Origin: CAWJNF01 sp963844235 | Lineage (GTDB): Bacteria > Actinomycetota > Thermoleophilia > Gaiellales > Gaiellaceae | DNA length: 64,000 nucleotides | Assembly (NCBI GenBank): GCA_963844235.1 | Contig: CAWJNF010000004.1 | Span: forward strand, 1,054,001 to 1,118,000 | Direction of reading: 5' to 3' | Shown: positions 1 through 9,306 of the stretch, piece by piece | How the letters are laid out: each line of letters opens with the position of its first letter | Numbering within the stretch: position 1 is the stretch's first letter | Program-made: the position numbers and the translations under genes | The notes under the pieces: generated by a model | What the model was told of the DNA's origin: nothing | What the model saw: the letters and a program-made list of their open reading frames with translations, nothing else | The model's database searches: none

Positions 1-711
1 GAGTGGACGATGCTCGACGACTGGGGCGACACGCTGGGCCTCAAGGGGAGCGGCTCGCACAGCATCCGCTTCGAGCGGGGCCGCGTCCCTCGCCACTACG
101 TGCTCGAGAACACCTGGATGGTCGACACGGACACGAGCCGCGGAACACCCGGCTCGCGTCTCCACTCGAACCCGATCTACGCCGGCCGCACCCTCAGTTT
201 CTTCCAGGCCGAGCTCACAGCAGTGATGGTCGGGGCCGTGCAAGGGGCGCTGGACGAGTACGAGGAGATCATTCGCACGAGGAAGACCCAGCGTCCGCCG
301 ATCGTCCCGCGCTACCAGGACCCCGACTATCAGCGCTGGTTCGGCCTCGCGCTCGGCAAGACGGCCGCGGCAGAGGCCGCGCTCGTGCAGTGCGCCGAGC
401 AGTACATGGGACTTTGCCGGCGCAGCGTCGAGGACGGCATCCCCTTCTCACGGGAGGACGACCTGCGGCTGAACGTCATCGGCCGGGAGGCGATGACGCT
501 CGCCTGGGAGGCGATGCAGGGCCAGGTGTTCCGCACGGGCGGCTCGAGCGCCGCCAAGAAGGGCGAGCGGATGGAGCGCATCTGGCGGGACATGTCGATG
601 GGCTGGAGCCACTTCACGATCGTGGTCACCGACTGGGCGGCCAGAGAGCTCGCACGCGAGCATCTCGGCGTCGTCGCCGAGGTGCCGAGACCGGACCGGG
701 AGCGGACATAG
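1..711 (+). CDS. Flavin-dependent monooxygenase / acyl-CoA dehydrogenase-like protein, C-terminal part
   Basis: The reading frame is open from the first base, so the gene begins before the window; about 236 codons are visible. It starts in a GLKGSGSHSI segment followed by RVPRHYVL, the pattern that joins the middle beta domain to the helical C-terminal domain in acyl-CoA dehydrogenases and in group D two-component flavin monooxygenases (HpaB, HsaA and DszC relatives). The rest is a four-helix-like region ending in a DMSMGWSHF segment. Lacking the N-terminal half, it cannot be assigned to dehydrogenase or hydroxylase. It lies 16 bases before a VAO-family oxidase and probably shares its transcript, which fits aromatic substrate oxidation. 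Confidence 0.7.
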   Translation, partial: EWTMLDDWGDTLGLKGSGSHSIRFERGRVPRHYVLENTWMVDTDTSRGTPGSRLHSNPIYAGRTLSFFQAELTAVMVGAVQGALDEYEEIIRTRKTQRPPIVPRYQDPDYQRWFGLALGKTAAAEAALVQCAEQYMGLCRRSVEDGIPFSREDDLRLNVIGREAMTLAWEAMQGQVFRTGGSSAAKKGERMERIWRDMSMGWSHFTIVVTDWAARELAREHLGVVAEVPRPDRERT

Positions 712-727
712 AAACGGAGGCGCAGAG

Positions 728-2341
728 ATGACGCAGGTCGACCCCATCACGCAGAACCTGCCGCCCGGCGTGTCAGAGCGGGAGCTCGCCAATGCCATCG
801 ACGCGTTCGCGGCCGCGCTCGCCTCGGAGCGCGTCCTCACATCCGAGGAGGACCTGCGCGAGTTCCGCGACCCGTTCGCCTTCTCGACCTGGGACGCGTA
901 CACCGCGTCGGCGGTAGTGATGCCCGAGACGGTCGAGGAGGTGCAGGCCGTCGTCCGGATCGCCAACGAGCACCGGATCCCGCTCTGGACTCACGGCCAG
1001 GGCCGCAACAACGGCTACGGCGGCCCCGCCCCGCGGGTGAAGGGCTCGGTCATCGTCAGCCTGCGGCGCATGAACCGCGTGCTCGAGATCGACGAGGAGT
1101 GCGCATACGCGGTCGTCGAGCCCGGCGTCCGCTGGTTCGACCTCTACGAGGCCATCCAGGCCGGCGGCCACCGGCTCATGCTCTCGATCGCAGATCTCGG
1201 CTGGGGCAGCGTCGTCGGCAACACGCTCGACCACGGCGTCACCTACCTCCCGTACGGCGCCGACATGTCCGCGCAGTGCGGCATGGAGGTCGTGCTCCCG
1301 AACGGCGAGGTCATGCGCACCGGGATGGGCGCCATGCCCGGCAACCGGGCCTGGCACGTCTACAAGCGCGGCCTCGGCCCGACGCCCGACCAGCTCTTCA
1401 TGCAGTCGAACTTCGGGATCGTGACGAAGATGGGGATCTGGCTCATGCCGGCGCCCGAGTGCTTCATGCCGCTGTGGCTGCGCGTCTGGAAGGAGGACGA
1501 CCTCGGCCCGCTCTGCGACACGCTGCGACGGCTCATGCTCGACCGGACGATCGAGGGCGTGCCGTCGATGTACAACACGCTCGTCCTCGGCTCGGTGATG
1601 TCGCGGCGAAGCCAGTGGTACGAGGACGCCGACCCTATCCCGGAGCCGATCATCGACCGGATCGCGAGAGAGCTCGAGATCGGGCGCTGGAGCACGCGGC
1701 TCGCGCTCTACGGCGACGAGGCGGTCGTCGACCTGAAGCTGAAGAAGATCCAGGAGGCCGTCGCCCAGATCCCCGGTGCGGACGTCCGGGGCGAGAAGTG
1801 CGCGTTCGAGGACATCGCGACCCTTCCGCATCCCGGCGACCGCATCGTGGGCGGTGTCCCGAGCCTCGAGTGGAACTACATGACCGGCTGGTACGGCGGC
1901 GAGGAGGGCGGCCACATCGGCTTCTCGCCGGTCGCCCGGCTGACCGGCACCGAGGCATTGCGGCTGCACCGGCTGCTCCGCGGGCTCGTCGAGGAGCAGG
2001 CGAAACTCGACTACATGGTCGGCAACCTCGCCATCAACGCCCGCAGCTTCATCAACGTCGTCATGGTCATCTTCGACACGAAGGACGAGGCGCAGGTGCG
2101 CCGCTCCTACGACACGGCCCGGCTGCTCGTGCAGGAGGCGGCCAAGGAGGGCTTCGGCGAGTACCGCGCCCACCTCGACTTCATGGATCTCGCGGCCGAC
2201 CAGTACAGCTTCGGCGACCACGCCTACCGGCGCTTCTGCGAGACGATCAAGGACGCGCTGGACCCGAACGGCATTCTCTCGCCCGGCAAGCAGGGCATCT
2301 GGCCGAAGGCGATGCGGAACGGCCGCGCCGAGCCGCGATGA
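728..2341 (+). CDS. Vanillyl-alcohol oxidase / eugenol oxidase / 4-cresol dehydrogenase-family flavoprotein
   Basis: A 537-residue FAD oxidase, close to the length of eugenol oxidase and vanillyl-alcohol oxidase. These enzymes oxidise para-substituted phenols through a quinone methide. Residues about 60-240 form the PCMH-type FAD domain (PETVEEVQAVVRIANEH, HGQGRNNGYGG). The C-terminal substrate domain carries GGHIGFSP, with H396 at the place where family members attach FAD covalently, and EYRAHLDFMD, with Y479-R480 matching the phenolate-binding Tyr-Arg pair. The end DPNGILSPGKQGIWP is also typical. The start ATG follows a GGAGGCGCAGAG ribosome site. Substrate is not known; a methoxyphenol such as eugenol or vanillyl alcohol is possible given the LigM-like gene at 44.6 kb. 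Confidence 0.9.
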   Translation: MTQVDPITQNLPPGVSERELANAIDAFAAALASERVLTSEEDLREFRDPFAFSTWDAYTASAVVMPETVEEVQAVVRIANEHRIPLWTHGQGRNNGYGGPAPRVKGSVIVSLRRMNRVLEIDEECAYAVVEPGVRWFDLYEAIQAGGHRLMLSIADLGWGSVVGNTLDHGVTYLPYGADMSAQCGMEVVLPNGEVMRTGMGAMPGNRAWHVYKRGLGPTPDQLFMQSNFGIVTKMGIWLMPAPECFMPLWLRVWKEDDLGPLCDTLRRLMLDRTIEGVPSMYNTLVLGSVMSRRSQWYEDADPIPEPIIDRIARELEIGRWSTRLALYGDEAVVDLKLKKIQEAVAQIPGADVRGEKCAFEDIATLPHPGDRIVGGVPSLEWNYMTGWYGGEEGGHIGFSPVARLTGTEALRLHRLLRGLVEEQAKLDYMVGNLAINARSFINVVMVIFDTKDEAQVRRSYDTARLLVQEAAKEGFGEYRAHLDFMDLAADQYSFGDHAYRRFCETIKDALDPNGILSPGKQGIWPKAMRNGRAEPR

Positions 2342-2367
2342 ACCTCCGTACGGGTCGAACGCAGCAA

Positions 2368-2397
2368 CGTAGGGGCCGGATATATCCGGCCCCTACG
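2368..2397. repeat. GTAGGGGC-family palindromic repeat, copy 1
   Basis: A perfect 30-base palindrome: arm CGTAGGGGCCGGATA and its exact reverse complement. It fills most of the gap between the VAO-like gene and the SDR gene. It is one of at least ten related elements in the window. No T-run follows, so it does not look like a standard intrinsic terminator. Confidence 0.9.
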
Positions 2398-2402
2398 GGC
2401 CG

Positions 2403-3146
2403 ATGACGGATCTCGACGGCAAGGTCGCGATCGTCACCGGCGCCGCCAGCGGCGTTGGCCGCGAGGTGACGCGGCTCCTCGTCGAGCGCGGTGCTGCGGT
2501 GGTTGCGGTCGACATCGCGGATGCCGTTGTGGCGCTCGCCGGCGATCGGGTCGCGACGGTGCAGGGCGACGCCGCGGAGGCCGCAACGGCCGAGCGTGCC
2601 GTCGCCTCCGCGACCGAGCAGTTCGGACGCCTCGACATCCTCGTCAACAACGCCGGGCAGGTCGTCTTCAAGACGATCCTCGATACGACCGAGGACGACT
2701 GGGACCGAGTGATGGCGGTCAACGCGAAGAGCATGTTCCTCTTCTGCCGCGCCGCCATCACGGCACTGCGAGAGGCCGGCGGCGGCGCCATCGTGAACAC
2801 GGCCTCGATCGCCGGGCTGATCGGCCTCAGGGAGCAGAGCGCCTACTGCGCGAGCAAGGGCGCGGTCGTCCAGCTGACCCGTCAGCTCGCCGTCGAGCTC
2901 GCGGCCGCCGGCATCCGCGTCAACGCGGTCGCGCCGGGCGCTGTCGCGACCCCGCTCCTGCTCGACTTCGTCGAGGAGCAGGACGATCCCGCCGCGATGC
3001 GGGCGGCGATCGAAGCAGAGCATCCACTGGGACGCCTCGCAACGGCCGAGGAGGTCGCGAAGACGATCGTCTTCCTCGCCTCGGACGAGGCCGCTTTCGT
3101 GACCGGCGCCATCCTCTCCGTCGACGGCGGCTTCACCGCCCGCTGA
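2403..3146 (+). CDS. SDR-family NAD(P)-dependent oxidoreductase
   Basis: A classical short-chain dehydrogenase/reductase of 247 residues. The cofactor motif TGAASGVG is at about 12-19, NNAG at about 83-86, and the catalytic set is S135, Y148 and K152 (YCASK). The C-terminal SVDGGFTAR is the usual family end. An acidic D38 (VAVDIAD) after the second beta strand suggests a preference for NAD over NADP. It follows the VAO-like oxidase, separated by a palindromic repeat, and may act on an alcohol or aldehyde in the same aromatic pathway. The substrate cannot be read from sequence. Confidence 0.9.
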   Translation: MTDLDGKVAIVTGAASGVGREVTRLLVERGAAVVAVDIADAVVALAGDRVATVQGDAAEAATAERAVASATEQFGRLDILVNNAGQVVFKTILDTTEDDWDRVMAVNAKSMFLFCRAAITALREAGGGAIVNTASIAGLIGLREQSAYCASKGAVVQLTRQLAVELAAAGIRVNAVAPGAVATPLLLDFVEEQDDPAAMRAAIEAEHPLGRLATAEEVAKTIVFLASDEAAFVTGAILSVDGGFTAR

Positions 3147-3222
3147 CGAACGCCGCCAGCTCGGTGCGACCGGAGGAGATCGGCTGTCAGGGAGGCTAGC
3201 CGCACACCGTAGAATCGTCCCG

Positions 3223-4473
3223 ATGCCGGATCTCGTCATCCGGAATGTCGCGATGCTCGACAGGCTCGGCTCCTTCGACGGGCCGTTCGACGTCGCGGTC
3301 CGGGACGGGTCGATCGAGGACGTTGGCAGCGGCCTCGCGGTCTCTCCGGACGCCACGATTCTCGAGGCAGACGGCCTCTTCCTCATGCCTGGCGCATTCG
3401 ACTGCCATTCGCATCTGACCATCTCGTCGCTGGACATGTCCGCGCTGCTCGATCAGCCGGTCAGCCGGTGGGCACTCGAGGCGGGAGCCAACGCCCGGCG
3501 CACGCTCGAGGCCGGAGTCACATTCGTGCGCGACGCGGCCGGCGCCGACGCGGGTATCCGCGACGCGATCCGGGATGGGCTGGTCGCAGGTCCCGAGACG
3601 CAGATCTCGATCGTGCTCGTCGCTCAGACGGGTGGGCACGGCGACGGGTTCCTGCGAGGCCCGGGACTCGAGATGGCCTCCCAGTACATCCTTCCCGACT
3701 ATCCGGGTCGGCCTCCCTTCCTCGTCGACGGGGTCGACGCGATGCGTCACGTCGTGCGAAGCGTCCTGCGCGCCGGCGCGGATTGGATCAAGCTCGCGAC
3801 GACAGGCGGCGTCCTCTCGCCCCACGATGACCCGCTCGGTGCAGAGCTCACGCTCGAGGAGATCGCGACGGCCGTCTTCGAGGCCGACCGCAAGGGTCGG
3901 CCGGTGATGGTGCACGCTTTCGGCGGTGAGGGCGTCGACAACGCGATCACCGCAGGCGTGCGCTCGATCGAGCACGGGATCTTCCTGACCGAGGAGCAAG
4001 CGGCCCTAATGGCCGAGACGGGTTGCTGGCTCGTGCCGACGCTCGCCGTTATGGAAGACGTCTTCGCGCTCGCCCGCTCTGGCGCGCTTCCGCCGGCGCT
4101 CGCCCGCAAGGCGCTCGAGGTGGAACCGCTGCAGGGCCGGGCGGTCGAGATCGCCCGCGCCGCGGGGGTGCGGATCGCCCTCGGCACGGACAGCTTCACG
4201 CGCCAGGCTCACGGCCGCAACCTCCGTGAGATCACGCTCATGCATCGTGCCGGTCTTAGCCCCGCCGAAGCGCTGCTCGCGGCGACGGCCGGGGGCGCCG
4301 AGCTCTGCGCCGTGGCAGAGCGCTACGGCAGCCTCGAGCCGGGGCGCACGTTCGACGCGATCCTCCTCGACGAGGACCCAAGCGACACCCTCGTCTTCGA
4401 GCGCCCGGAGGCGGTGACAGGTGTCTTCAAGGCCGGCGTGCCGGTCGTCAGACACCCCCGTCTCGACACCTAG
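3223..4473 (+). CDS. Amidohydrolase-superfamily metal-dependent hydrolase (COG1228-like)
   Basis: A 416-residue amidohydrolase with a full binuclear metal site. H62 and H64 lie in DCHSHL, K190 (IKLATTGG) is where the carboxylated lysine sits, H231 is in VHAFGG, H251 is in SIEHG, and D323 is in GTDSF. This arrangement matches the imidazolonepropionase-like / Xaa-Pro dipeptidase group. The last 80 residues (RYGSLEPGRTFDAILLDEDP) return to the small beta-sandwich formed with the N-terminus. It stands alone on the plus strand, convergent with the hydantoinase block, so it could hydrolyse a product of that pathway. Substrate unknown. Confidence 0.9.
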   Translation: MPDLVIRNVAMLDRLGSFDGPFDVAVRDGSIEDVGSGLAVSPDATILEADGLFLMPGAFDCHSHLTISSLDMSALLDQPVSRWALEAGANARRTLEAGVTFVRDAAGADAGIRDAIRDGLVAGPETQISIVLVAQTGGHGDGFLRGPGLEMASQYILPDYPGRPPFLVDGVDAMRHVVRSVLRAGADWIKLATTGGVLSPHDDPLGAELTLEEIATAVFEADRKGRPVMVHAFGGEGVDNAITAGVRSIEHGIFLTEEQAALMAETGCWLVPTLAVMEDVFALARSGALPPALARKALEVEPLQGRAVEIARAAGVRIALGTDSFTRQAHGRNLREITLMHRAGLSPAEALLAATAGGAELCAVAERYGSLEPGRTFDAILLDEDPSDTLVFERPEAVTGVFKAGVPVVRHPRLDT

Positions 4474-4512
4474 GTCCTTCGGATTACGCGCGCGTCCGGC
4501 GACAAGCGCTGG

Positions 4513-6246
4513 TCAGCCTGCGCGGAGCGCGGCCGTCGCGGGAGAATCCACGGCGACCGACCCGTCCTGCTCGAGGAGCGCGACCCGGTAGACCTCCCGC
4601 GCCTCCTGCACCGTGACAAATCCGTCGCGGACGTCGGCCGCGACCCGCTCGGGATCCCGCAGCAGTGGGCTTCCCCATCCCCCGCCGCCGCCGCTGCGCA
4701 CGCTGACCACGTCGTCCGGACCGAGCGGTCCGAAGAAGGAGGCGCGCTCGGCGACACGCGTCTCGCGATCCGTTTCCGGGTTGACGACGATGGTGCTCGG
4801 CGCTCCGTCGGTTCCACCGCTGAGGCCGCGGGCCGTAGGATCAAACGTGTTCTCGATCGCGGTCTGCATGAACGTGCCGTCGCCGAGGATGCGGTAGTCG
4901 CGCCGCGCACCGAGCCCGCCGCGGTACGTGCCGTGGCCCGCGACCTCGGGCAGGTACTCGAAGCGGTCGACCCGTAGCGGATAGCGGTTCTCCACTACCT
5001 CGACCGGTGTGTTCGGGACGTCCCCGTTGCCCAGGAACATCATCGTGGGACCGTCTTCGAACGGGCGTCCGCCGTTACCCACATCCATCGGGTCGATGAG
5101 GATGAACGGGTCGCCCGCACGCGGGTCGACCCGGTAGAGGAACACGCCGAAGAGCTGGTTGCCTCCGGCCGGACACCGGTCAGGCACCGCCTGCGACATG
5201 GCTCGGAGGACGAGCTCGTTCAGCGCCACGCAGACGTAACCGTACGAGTCGACTGGAGCGGGCCGTTCCGGGCTGACCACCAGCCCCGGCGGCAGCTCGA
5301 AGTCGAGCGCCAGAAAGTCGCCTTCGTTCGCCGGGTCGGTCGGCAGGATGAGGCCCTTGATGGCTGCCCGCACCGCGCTCCTCGACCCGAGCGCCGGAAC
5401 GTTGACCGGACCACCCCGTGTCGGGCTCGTGCCGTCGAACGACACCCGGATGCGATCGCTCTCGACGAGAAGCTGGACGGCTAGCCGGTAGCGGGACTCC
5501 CGGTCGACGCCATCGTGATCCATCTCGAGCGCGGCCGACCAGACGCCGTCCGGAATCTCGGAGATCCGCCTTCGAGCGGCCTCGTCTGTACGCCGGATCG
5601 CGATGGCCATCGACTCGCGCACCCGCTCGATGCCGTGCTTCGCGCACAGTGCCTGGATACGAACGCCACCCTGCCGGCACGCGGCGATCTTCGCCTCGAG
5701 GTCGCCACGCACCGTCGCCGGATAGCGGACGTTGTTGAGGATGACGCTCCAGAGGGCGTCGTTCGGAACGCCGCCCGCGACGAGCTTCTCATGGCTGAAG
5801 CAGATGCCCTCCTGGTAGACGTCGGTCGAGTCTGGACACCAGCCGCCCGGAGTTTTCCCGCCTATGTCCGCCCAGTGCGCGGTCGCCACGCAGAACGCAA
5901 CATGCTCGCCGTCGTGGAAGACCGGAACGTAGACGGTCGTGTCAGAGATGTGGGTGCCGGTCAGGTACGGGTCGTTCGCGATCACGACGTCGCCCTCGTC
6001 GAACGCGGCGCTTCCGAGTTTCGCGATGCCACCCTTGACGGTGTCGGAGAGGACGCCGACGAAGAGGGTGACCCCCGGCGCCTCGGCCCAGAGCCGGCCG
6101 TCCGCCGAGACGATGCCGAGCCCATAGTCCTGCACGTCGTAGAGGAGCGGGTTGTACGCCGTCCGGACGAGCGTTCGGGCCATCTCGGCAGCGCCGGACA
6201 CCATCCCGTTGCGCACGATCTCCGCGGTTACGACGTCCACACTCAT
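4513..6246 (-). CDS. Hydantoinase B / oxoprolinase family subunit (HyuB1)
   Basis: A 577-residue HyuB-type subunit, the partner of HyuA in ATP-dependent amidohydrolases such as N-methylhydantoinase and 5-oxoprolinase and in acetone or acetophenone carboxylases. Typical features: TAEIVRNGMVSGAAEMARTLVRTAYNP-type N-terminus, NDPYLTGTHISDTTV, AHWADIGG, the FDGTSP beta region, and the glycine-rich SGGGGGWGSP close to the C-terminus. Its ATG overlaps the stop of the upstream HyuA by four bases, so the two are translationally coupled and very likely one heteromeric enzyme. It is the last gene of the minus-strand block. Substrate cannot be decided from sequence. Confidence 0.9.
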   Translation of the reverse strand: MSVDVVTAEIVRNGMVSGAAEMARTLVRTAYNPLLYDVQDYGLGIVSADGRLWAEAPGVTLFVGVLSDTVKGGIAKLGSAAFDEGDVVIANDPYLTGTHISDTTVYVPVFHDGEHVAFCVATAHWADIGGKTPGGWCPDSTDVYQEGICFSHEKLVAGGVPNDALWSVILNNVRYPATVRGDLEAKIAACRQGGVRIQALCAKHGIERVRESMAIAIRRTDEAARRRISEIPDGVWSAALEMDHDGVDRESRYRLAVQLLVESDRIRVSFDGTSPTRGGPVNVPALGSRSAVRAAIKGLILPTDPANEGDFLALDFELPPGLVVSPERPAPVDSYGYVCVALNELVLRAMSQAVPDRCPAGGNQLFGVFLYRVDPRAGDPFILIDPMDVGNGGRPFEDGPTMMFLGNGDVPNTPVEVVENRYPLRVDRFEYLPEVAGHGTYRGGLGARRDYRILGDGTFMQTAIENTFDPTARGLSGGTDGAPSTIVVNPETDRETRVAERASFFGPLGPDDVVSVRSGGGGGWGSPLLRDPERVAADVRDGFVTVQEAREVYRVALLEQDGSVAVDSPATAALRAG

Positions 6247-8279
6247 GTGTCCCTACCGAGGACGAGATTGCCGAGCCGGTCGACGTGAGCGCTCCAGCCC
6301 GGCGGCACGACGGTCGTGGCCGTCCACTCCTCGACGATCACCGGGCCCTCGATCCGCTGGTCGCGGGCCAGCGCCTCTCTGTCGAAGACGGGAGTGGTTA
6401 CGGTCCCGTGCGTCCGGAAGCACACCGCGCGTTCCGTGCGGGGCGCGCCACGCTCCGTCGCCGTCCACTCCGGCCAACGCGGCGTTGCGACGAGACCGAC
6501 TGCACGGACCCTGGCGGCGACGACCTCGAGCGGCGCGTCGTCGTCACCGTGGCCGTAGAGCTGGCGGTGTGCGGCGACGAACCGCTCGCGGATGCCGCCG
6601 AGCAAGGCACCGGCATCGTCGAGCCAGGCCGCCTCCACCGGCACGGTCACCGTGTACTCCTGGCCGGAGAAGCGCAGATCGGCGCGTGCGACCAGCTCGG
6701 TCGCACCTGCTTCGAATCCGTAGGAAGCGAGCTGGGCGGCCGTTCGGCCTGCCAACTCCCGAAGTGACCCGGCGAGCTCCTCCGCGGTTCCGTGATCGAG
6801 CGCTAGCACGCGAGTGAGCGCAGCGTCCTCGCGGTAGTCGGACGTGAGGATGCCCCAGGCCGAGAAGTTCGCGGGGGCCCGCGGGACGACGACGGACGGG
6901 ATCTCGAGCTCGTCGGCGACGGCCGCTGCGAACAGGCCTCCCCCGCCGCCGTACGACAGCATCGCGAACTCGCGCGGATCGAGACCACGCTCGACCGTGA
7001 TGCCTCGGATGGCGTAGGTCATGTTCGTCTCCGCAATCGCGAGGGCGCCGAGCGCAGCTTGCTCGATGTCGAGGCCGAGCGGGCCCGCGATCGTCTCGAC
7101 CGCGCGGTCGGCAGCGGCGGCGTCGAGCGGTATTCGCGCGCCCAGGAAGTTCGCAGGGTCGAGCCTGCCGAGCAGGAGGTGACAATCGGTCACCGTGGGC
7201 TCGGTGCCGCCGAGACCGAAGCAGGCCGGCCCGGGAGAGGCGCCGGCGCTCCGCGGCCCGACCTGGAGCGCGCCCCTGTGGTCGATCCACGCGATCGAGC
7301 CGCCCCCTGCGCCAATCGAGACGATGTCGATCGTCGGGCCGACAATCGGGCGGCGCGCGATCTTCGTCTCCGTCCGCTCGAGGATCTGGCCGTCTTCGAT
7401 CAGGGCGACGTCGTAGCTGGTACCGCCCACATCCGCGCAGATGACGTTCGGCAGATGGAGCTCCCGTGCGAGGGCCTGGGAACCGATCACGCCGCCGGCC
7501 GGCCCCGACTCGAGTGTCCTGATCGGCAGTCGCACCGCGCGATCAGCGCCGATGACGCCGCCGTTCGACTGCATCAGCGCGAGCGAGCGCGTGTATCCGA
7601 CCCCTGCGAGACCCGCCTGGAGCCGTGCCACGTAGCCGGCGAAGAGCGGCTGGACGAATGCGTTGAGGACGGTGGTGGACGTGCGCTCGTACTCCCGCCA
7701 CTCGGTGGCGATCTCGTGCGAGGCGGTAACCGTGACCGCTGGATGCCGCTCGCGGATACGCTCCGCCGCGGCCGCCTCGTGCGTCGGGTTCGCGTACGCG
7801 TGCAGGAAGCAGATCGCGATCGCCTCCACTCCATGCGAGACGAGGACGTCGGACTCGCGGTCGACGGCGTCCAGGTCGAGCCGCGTAAGGATGCTGCCGT
7901 CGGCGGCCAGCCGCTCCGGGACCTCGCGGCGGAGGTGCCGCGGCACGAGTGGCTGCGGCCCGCGGTAGAGGAAGTTGTAGATCTCGGGCCGGTTGCCCCG
8001 GCCGATCGCGAGCACGTCCCGGAAGCCGGCGGTCGTGAGCAGGCCGACTCGCGCGCCGCGCTCCTGGAGCACCGCGTTGATGGCGACCGTGGTCCCGTGG
8101 AAGAGCTGGTGGACGTCCGCGATCGGCACCTCGAGCCGAGCCAGGCCGGCGAGGAGCTCGTCGACGAGCCGGTCGGGCGTCGAGGGCTGCTTCTCGATCG
8201 TGACCGTGCCGGTCGTCTCGTCGAGGAGCACGAAGTCGATGAACGTGCCGCCGACGTCGACCGCCACCCGGTGGCTCAT
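6243..8279 (-). CDS. Hydantoinase A / oxoprolinase family subunit (HyuA1)
   Basis: The ATP-binding partner of HyuB1, 678 residues. The N-terminal RVAVDVGGTFIDF is the actin/hexokinase-like phosphate-binding loop of this family. ERTSTTVLNAFV and ESGPAGGVIGS follow, then CADVGGTSYDVALI (second phosphate loop) and SIGAGGGSIAWID. ATG at 8279 is chosen because family proteins begin a few residues before the DVGGT motif; an in-frame GTG three codons upstream (8288) is an alternative. It lies just after the M19 dipeptidase gene, suggesting that a ring amide or lactam is opened with ATP and the product handed to a peptidase, or the reverse. Confidence 0.9.
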   Translation of the reverse strand: MSHRVAVDVGGTFIDFVLLDETTGTVTIEKQPSTPDRLVDELLAGLARLEVPIADVHQLFHGTTVAINAVLQERGARVGLLTTAGFRDVLAIGRGNRPEIYNFLYRGPQPLVPRHLRREVPERLAADGSILTRLDLDAVDRESDVLVSHGVEAIAICFLHAYANPTHEAAAAERIRERHPAVTVTASHEIATEWREYERTSTTVLNAFVQPLFAGYVARLQAGLAGVGYTRSLALMQSNGGVIGADRAVRLPIRTLESGPAGGVIGSQALARELHLPNVICADVGGTSYDVALIEDGQILERTETKIARRPIVGPTIDIVSIGAGGGSIAWIDHRGALQVGPRSAGASPGPACFGLGGTEPTVTDCHLLLGRLDPANFLGARIPLDAAAADRAVETIAGPLGLDIEQAALGALAIAETNMTYAIRGITVERGLDPREFAMLSYGGGGGLFAAAVADELEIPSVVVPRAPANFSAWGILTSDYREDAALTRVLALDHGTAEELAGSLRELAGRTAAQLASYGFEAGATELVARADLRFSGQEYTVTVPVEAAWLDDAGALLGGIRERFVAAHRQLYGHGDDDAPLEVVAARVRAVGLVATPRWPEWTATERGAPRTERAVCFRTHGTVTTPVFDREALARDQRIEGPVIVEEWTATTVVPPGWSAHVDRLGNLVLGRDT

Positions 8280-8289
8280 CCCGGCCACG

Positions 8290-9303
8290 CTACGTCGGAA
8301 GCGCCTGGCGCAGGAAGCGCAGGAGATTGCCGCCCATCACTGCCGCGACGAGCGTGTCGTCGTAGCCTCGCCCGGCGAGCGCGCCGGCGAGCGCCGGATA
8401 GTCCTGCGGCCCAGCAAGTCCTTCCACCGCGTCGCCGATGCCCATCCCCGGCGGGAGGACGACGTCTGTCGGCGGCCGCACCGCACCCGAGCCGGCGAGC
8501 TGGGCGGTGAAGTCCCCGCCGAGGCCGACCGCAGAGGGCCCCGCCACGCTCAGAGCGTGCTCGACGTGGTCGCACACCGTGTCCAGACCGGCCTCCGGAC
8601 CGAGCGCGAACGGATGGCACATGACGCAGAGCATGCCACCGGTCCCCGCGAGACGGCGCAACGCCTCGTCCGGCACGTTGCGGGGCGAGTCCGCGACCGT
8701 GCGGCAGCCGGCGTGACTGACGAGGACAGGACCGCGACCTGCATCCTCGACGAGATCGAGCACGTCGGCGAAGGTCCGGTCTGATGCATGCGCAAGATCG
8801 ATGACGGCGCCGAGCGACAGCAGTTGCCTGACGAGCTGCTGACCGAGCTCTGAGAGGCCGCCGTGCGCCGGCTCCACGTTTCCGTCCGCGAACGCGTTCC
8901 GGCGCATCCACGTGAGCCCGATCATCCGGACGCCGAGCTCCCAGAAGACGTCGGCGAGCACCGGCTGATGACCGAACGGGTCGGCACCTTCGAGCGCAAG
9001 CAGCAGGCCCACGCGACCGCTCGCCTCGGCGTCGTCGACATCGGAGCTCGTGCGGACGTGGACGACCTCGCCAGGGTTGTCGTGCACCGCCCGCAGAAAG
9101 GCCCCGACCTGCTCGAGTGCCCGGCGCAGCGCAAGCTCCGGCAGGTCCTCCGCGTACACGTAGATCGGACACACCTGGAGCACCACGCTCCCGCGTCGCA
9201 AGGGCGACAGCCACCGCTCGCGAAACGGGTTCGGCTCTCCCGAGAAAGCGGTCAGCTCGAGCAGGAGATCGTTGTGAGCACAGGCGACGCGCACGTCACG
9301 CAC
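8290..9303 (-). CDS. Peptidase M19 (membrane dipeptidase / renal dipeptidase family)
   Basis: A 337-residue TIM-barrel zinc dipeptidase-like protein. Motifs in order: AHNDLL (H10-x-D12, metal pair), LLALEGAD (bridging Glu), GLTWMRRNAFADG, VIDLAHAS, VSHAGCRTVADSPRNVPDE, and a late GLGGDF carrying the barrel aspartate. M19 enzymes cleave dipeptides or beta-lactam-like and related amide bonds. No signal peptide or GPI-type tail is seen, so it should be cytoplasmic. It sits three bases after the ABC permease and one base before the start region of HyuA1, so import, hydrolysis and ATP-dependent amide opening appear to be one transcriptional unit. Confidence 0.9.
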   Translation of the reverse strand: MRDVRVACAHNDLLLELTAFSGEPNPFRERWLSPLRRGSVVLQVCPIYVYAEDLPELALRRALEQVGAFLRAVHDNPGEVVHVRTSSDVDDAEASGRVGLLLALEGADPFGHQPVLADVFWELGVRMIGLTWMRRNAFADGNVEPAHGGLSELGQQLVRQLLSLGAVIDLAHASDRTFADVLDLVEDAGRGPVLVSHAGCRTVADSPRNVPDEALRRLAGTGGMLCVMCHPFALGPEAGLDTVCDHVEHALSVAGPSAVGLGGDFTAQLAGSGAVRPPTDVVLPPGMGIGDAVEGLAGPQDYPALAGALAGRGYDDTLVAAVMGGNLLRFLRQALPT

Positions 9304-9306
9304 GTG

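Noticed and set aside
2368..2397. Palindromic repeats as ordinary intrinsic terminators
   Set aside because: No T-runs follow, copies occur inside operons, and sequence is conserved beyond what pairing requires.
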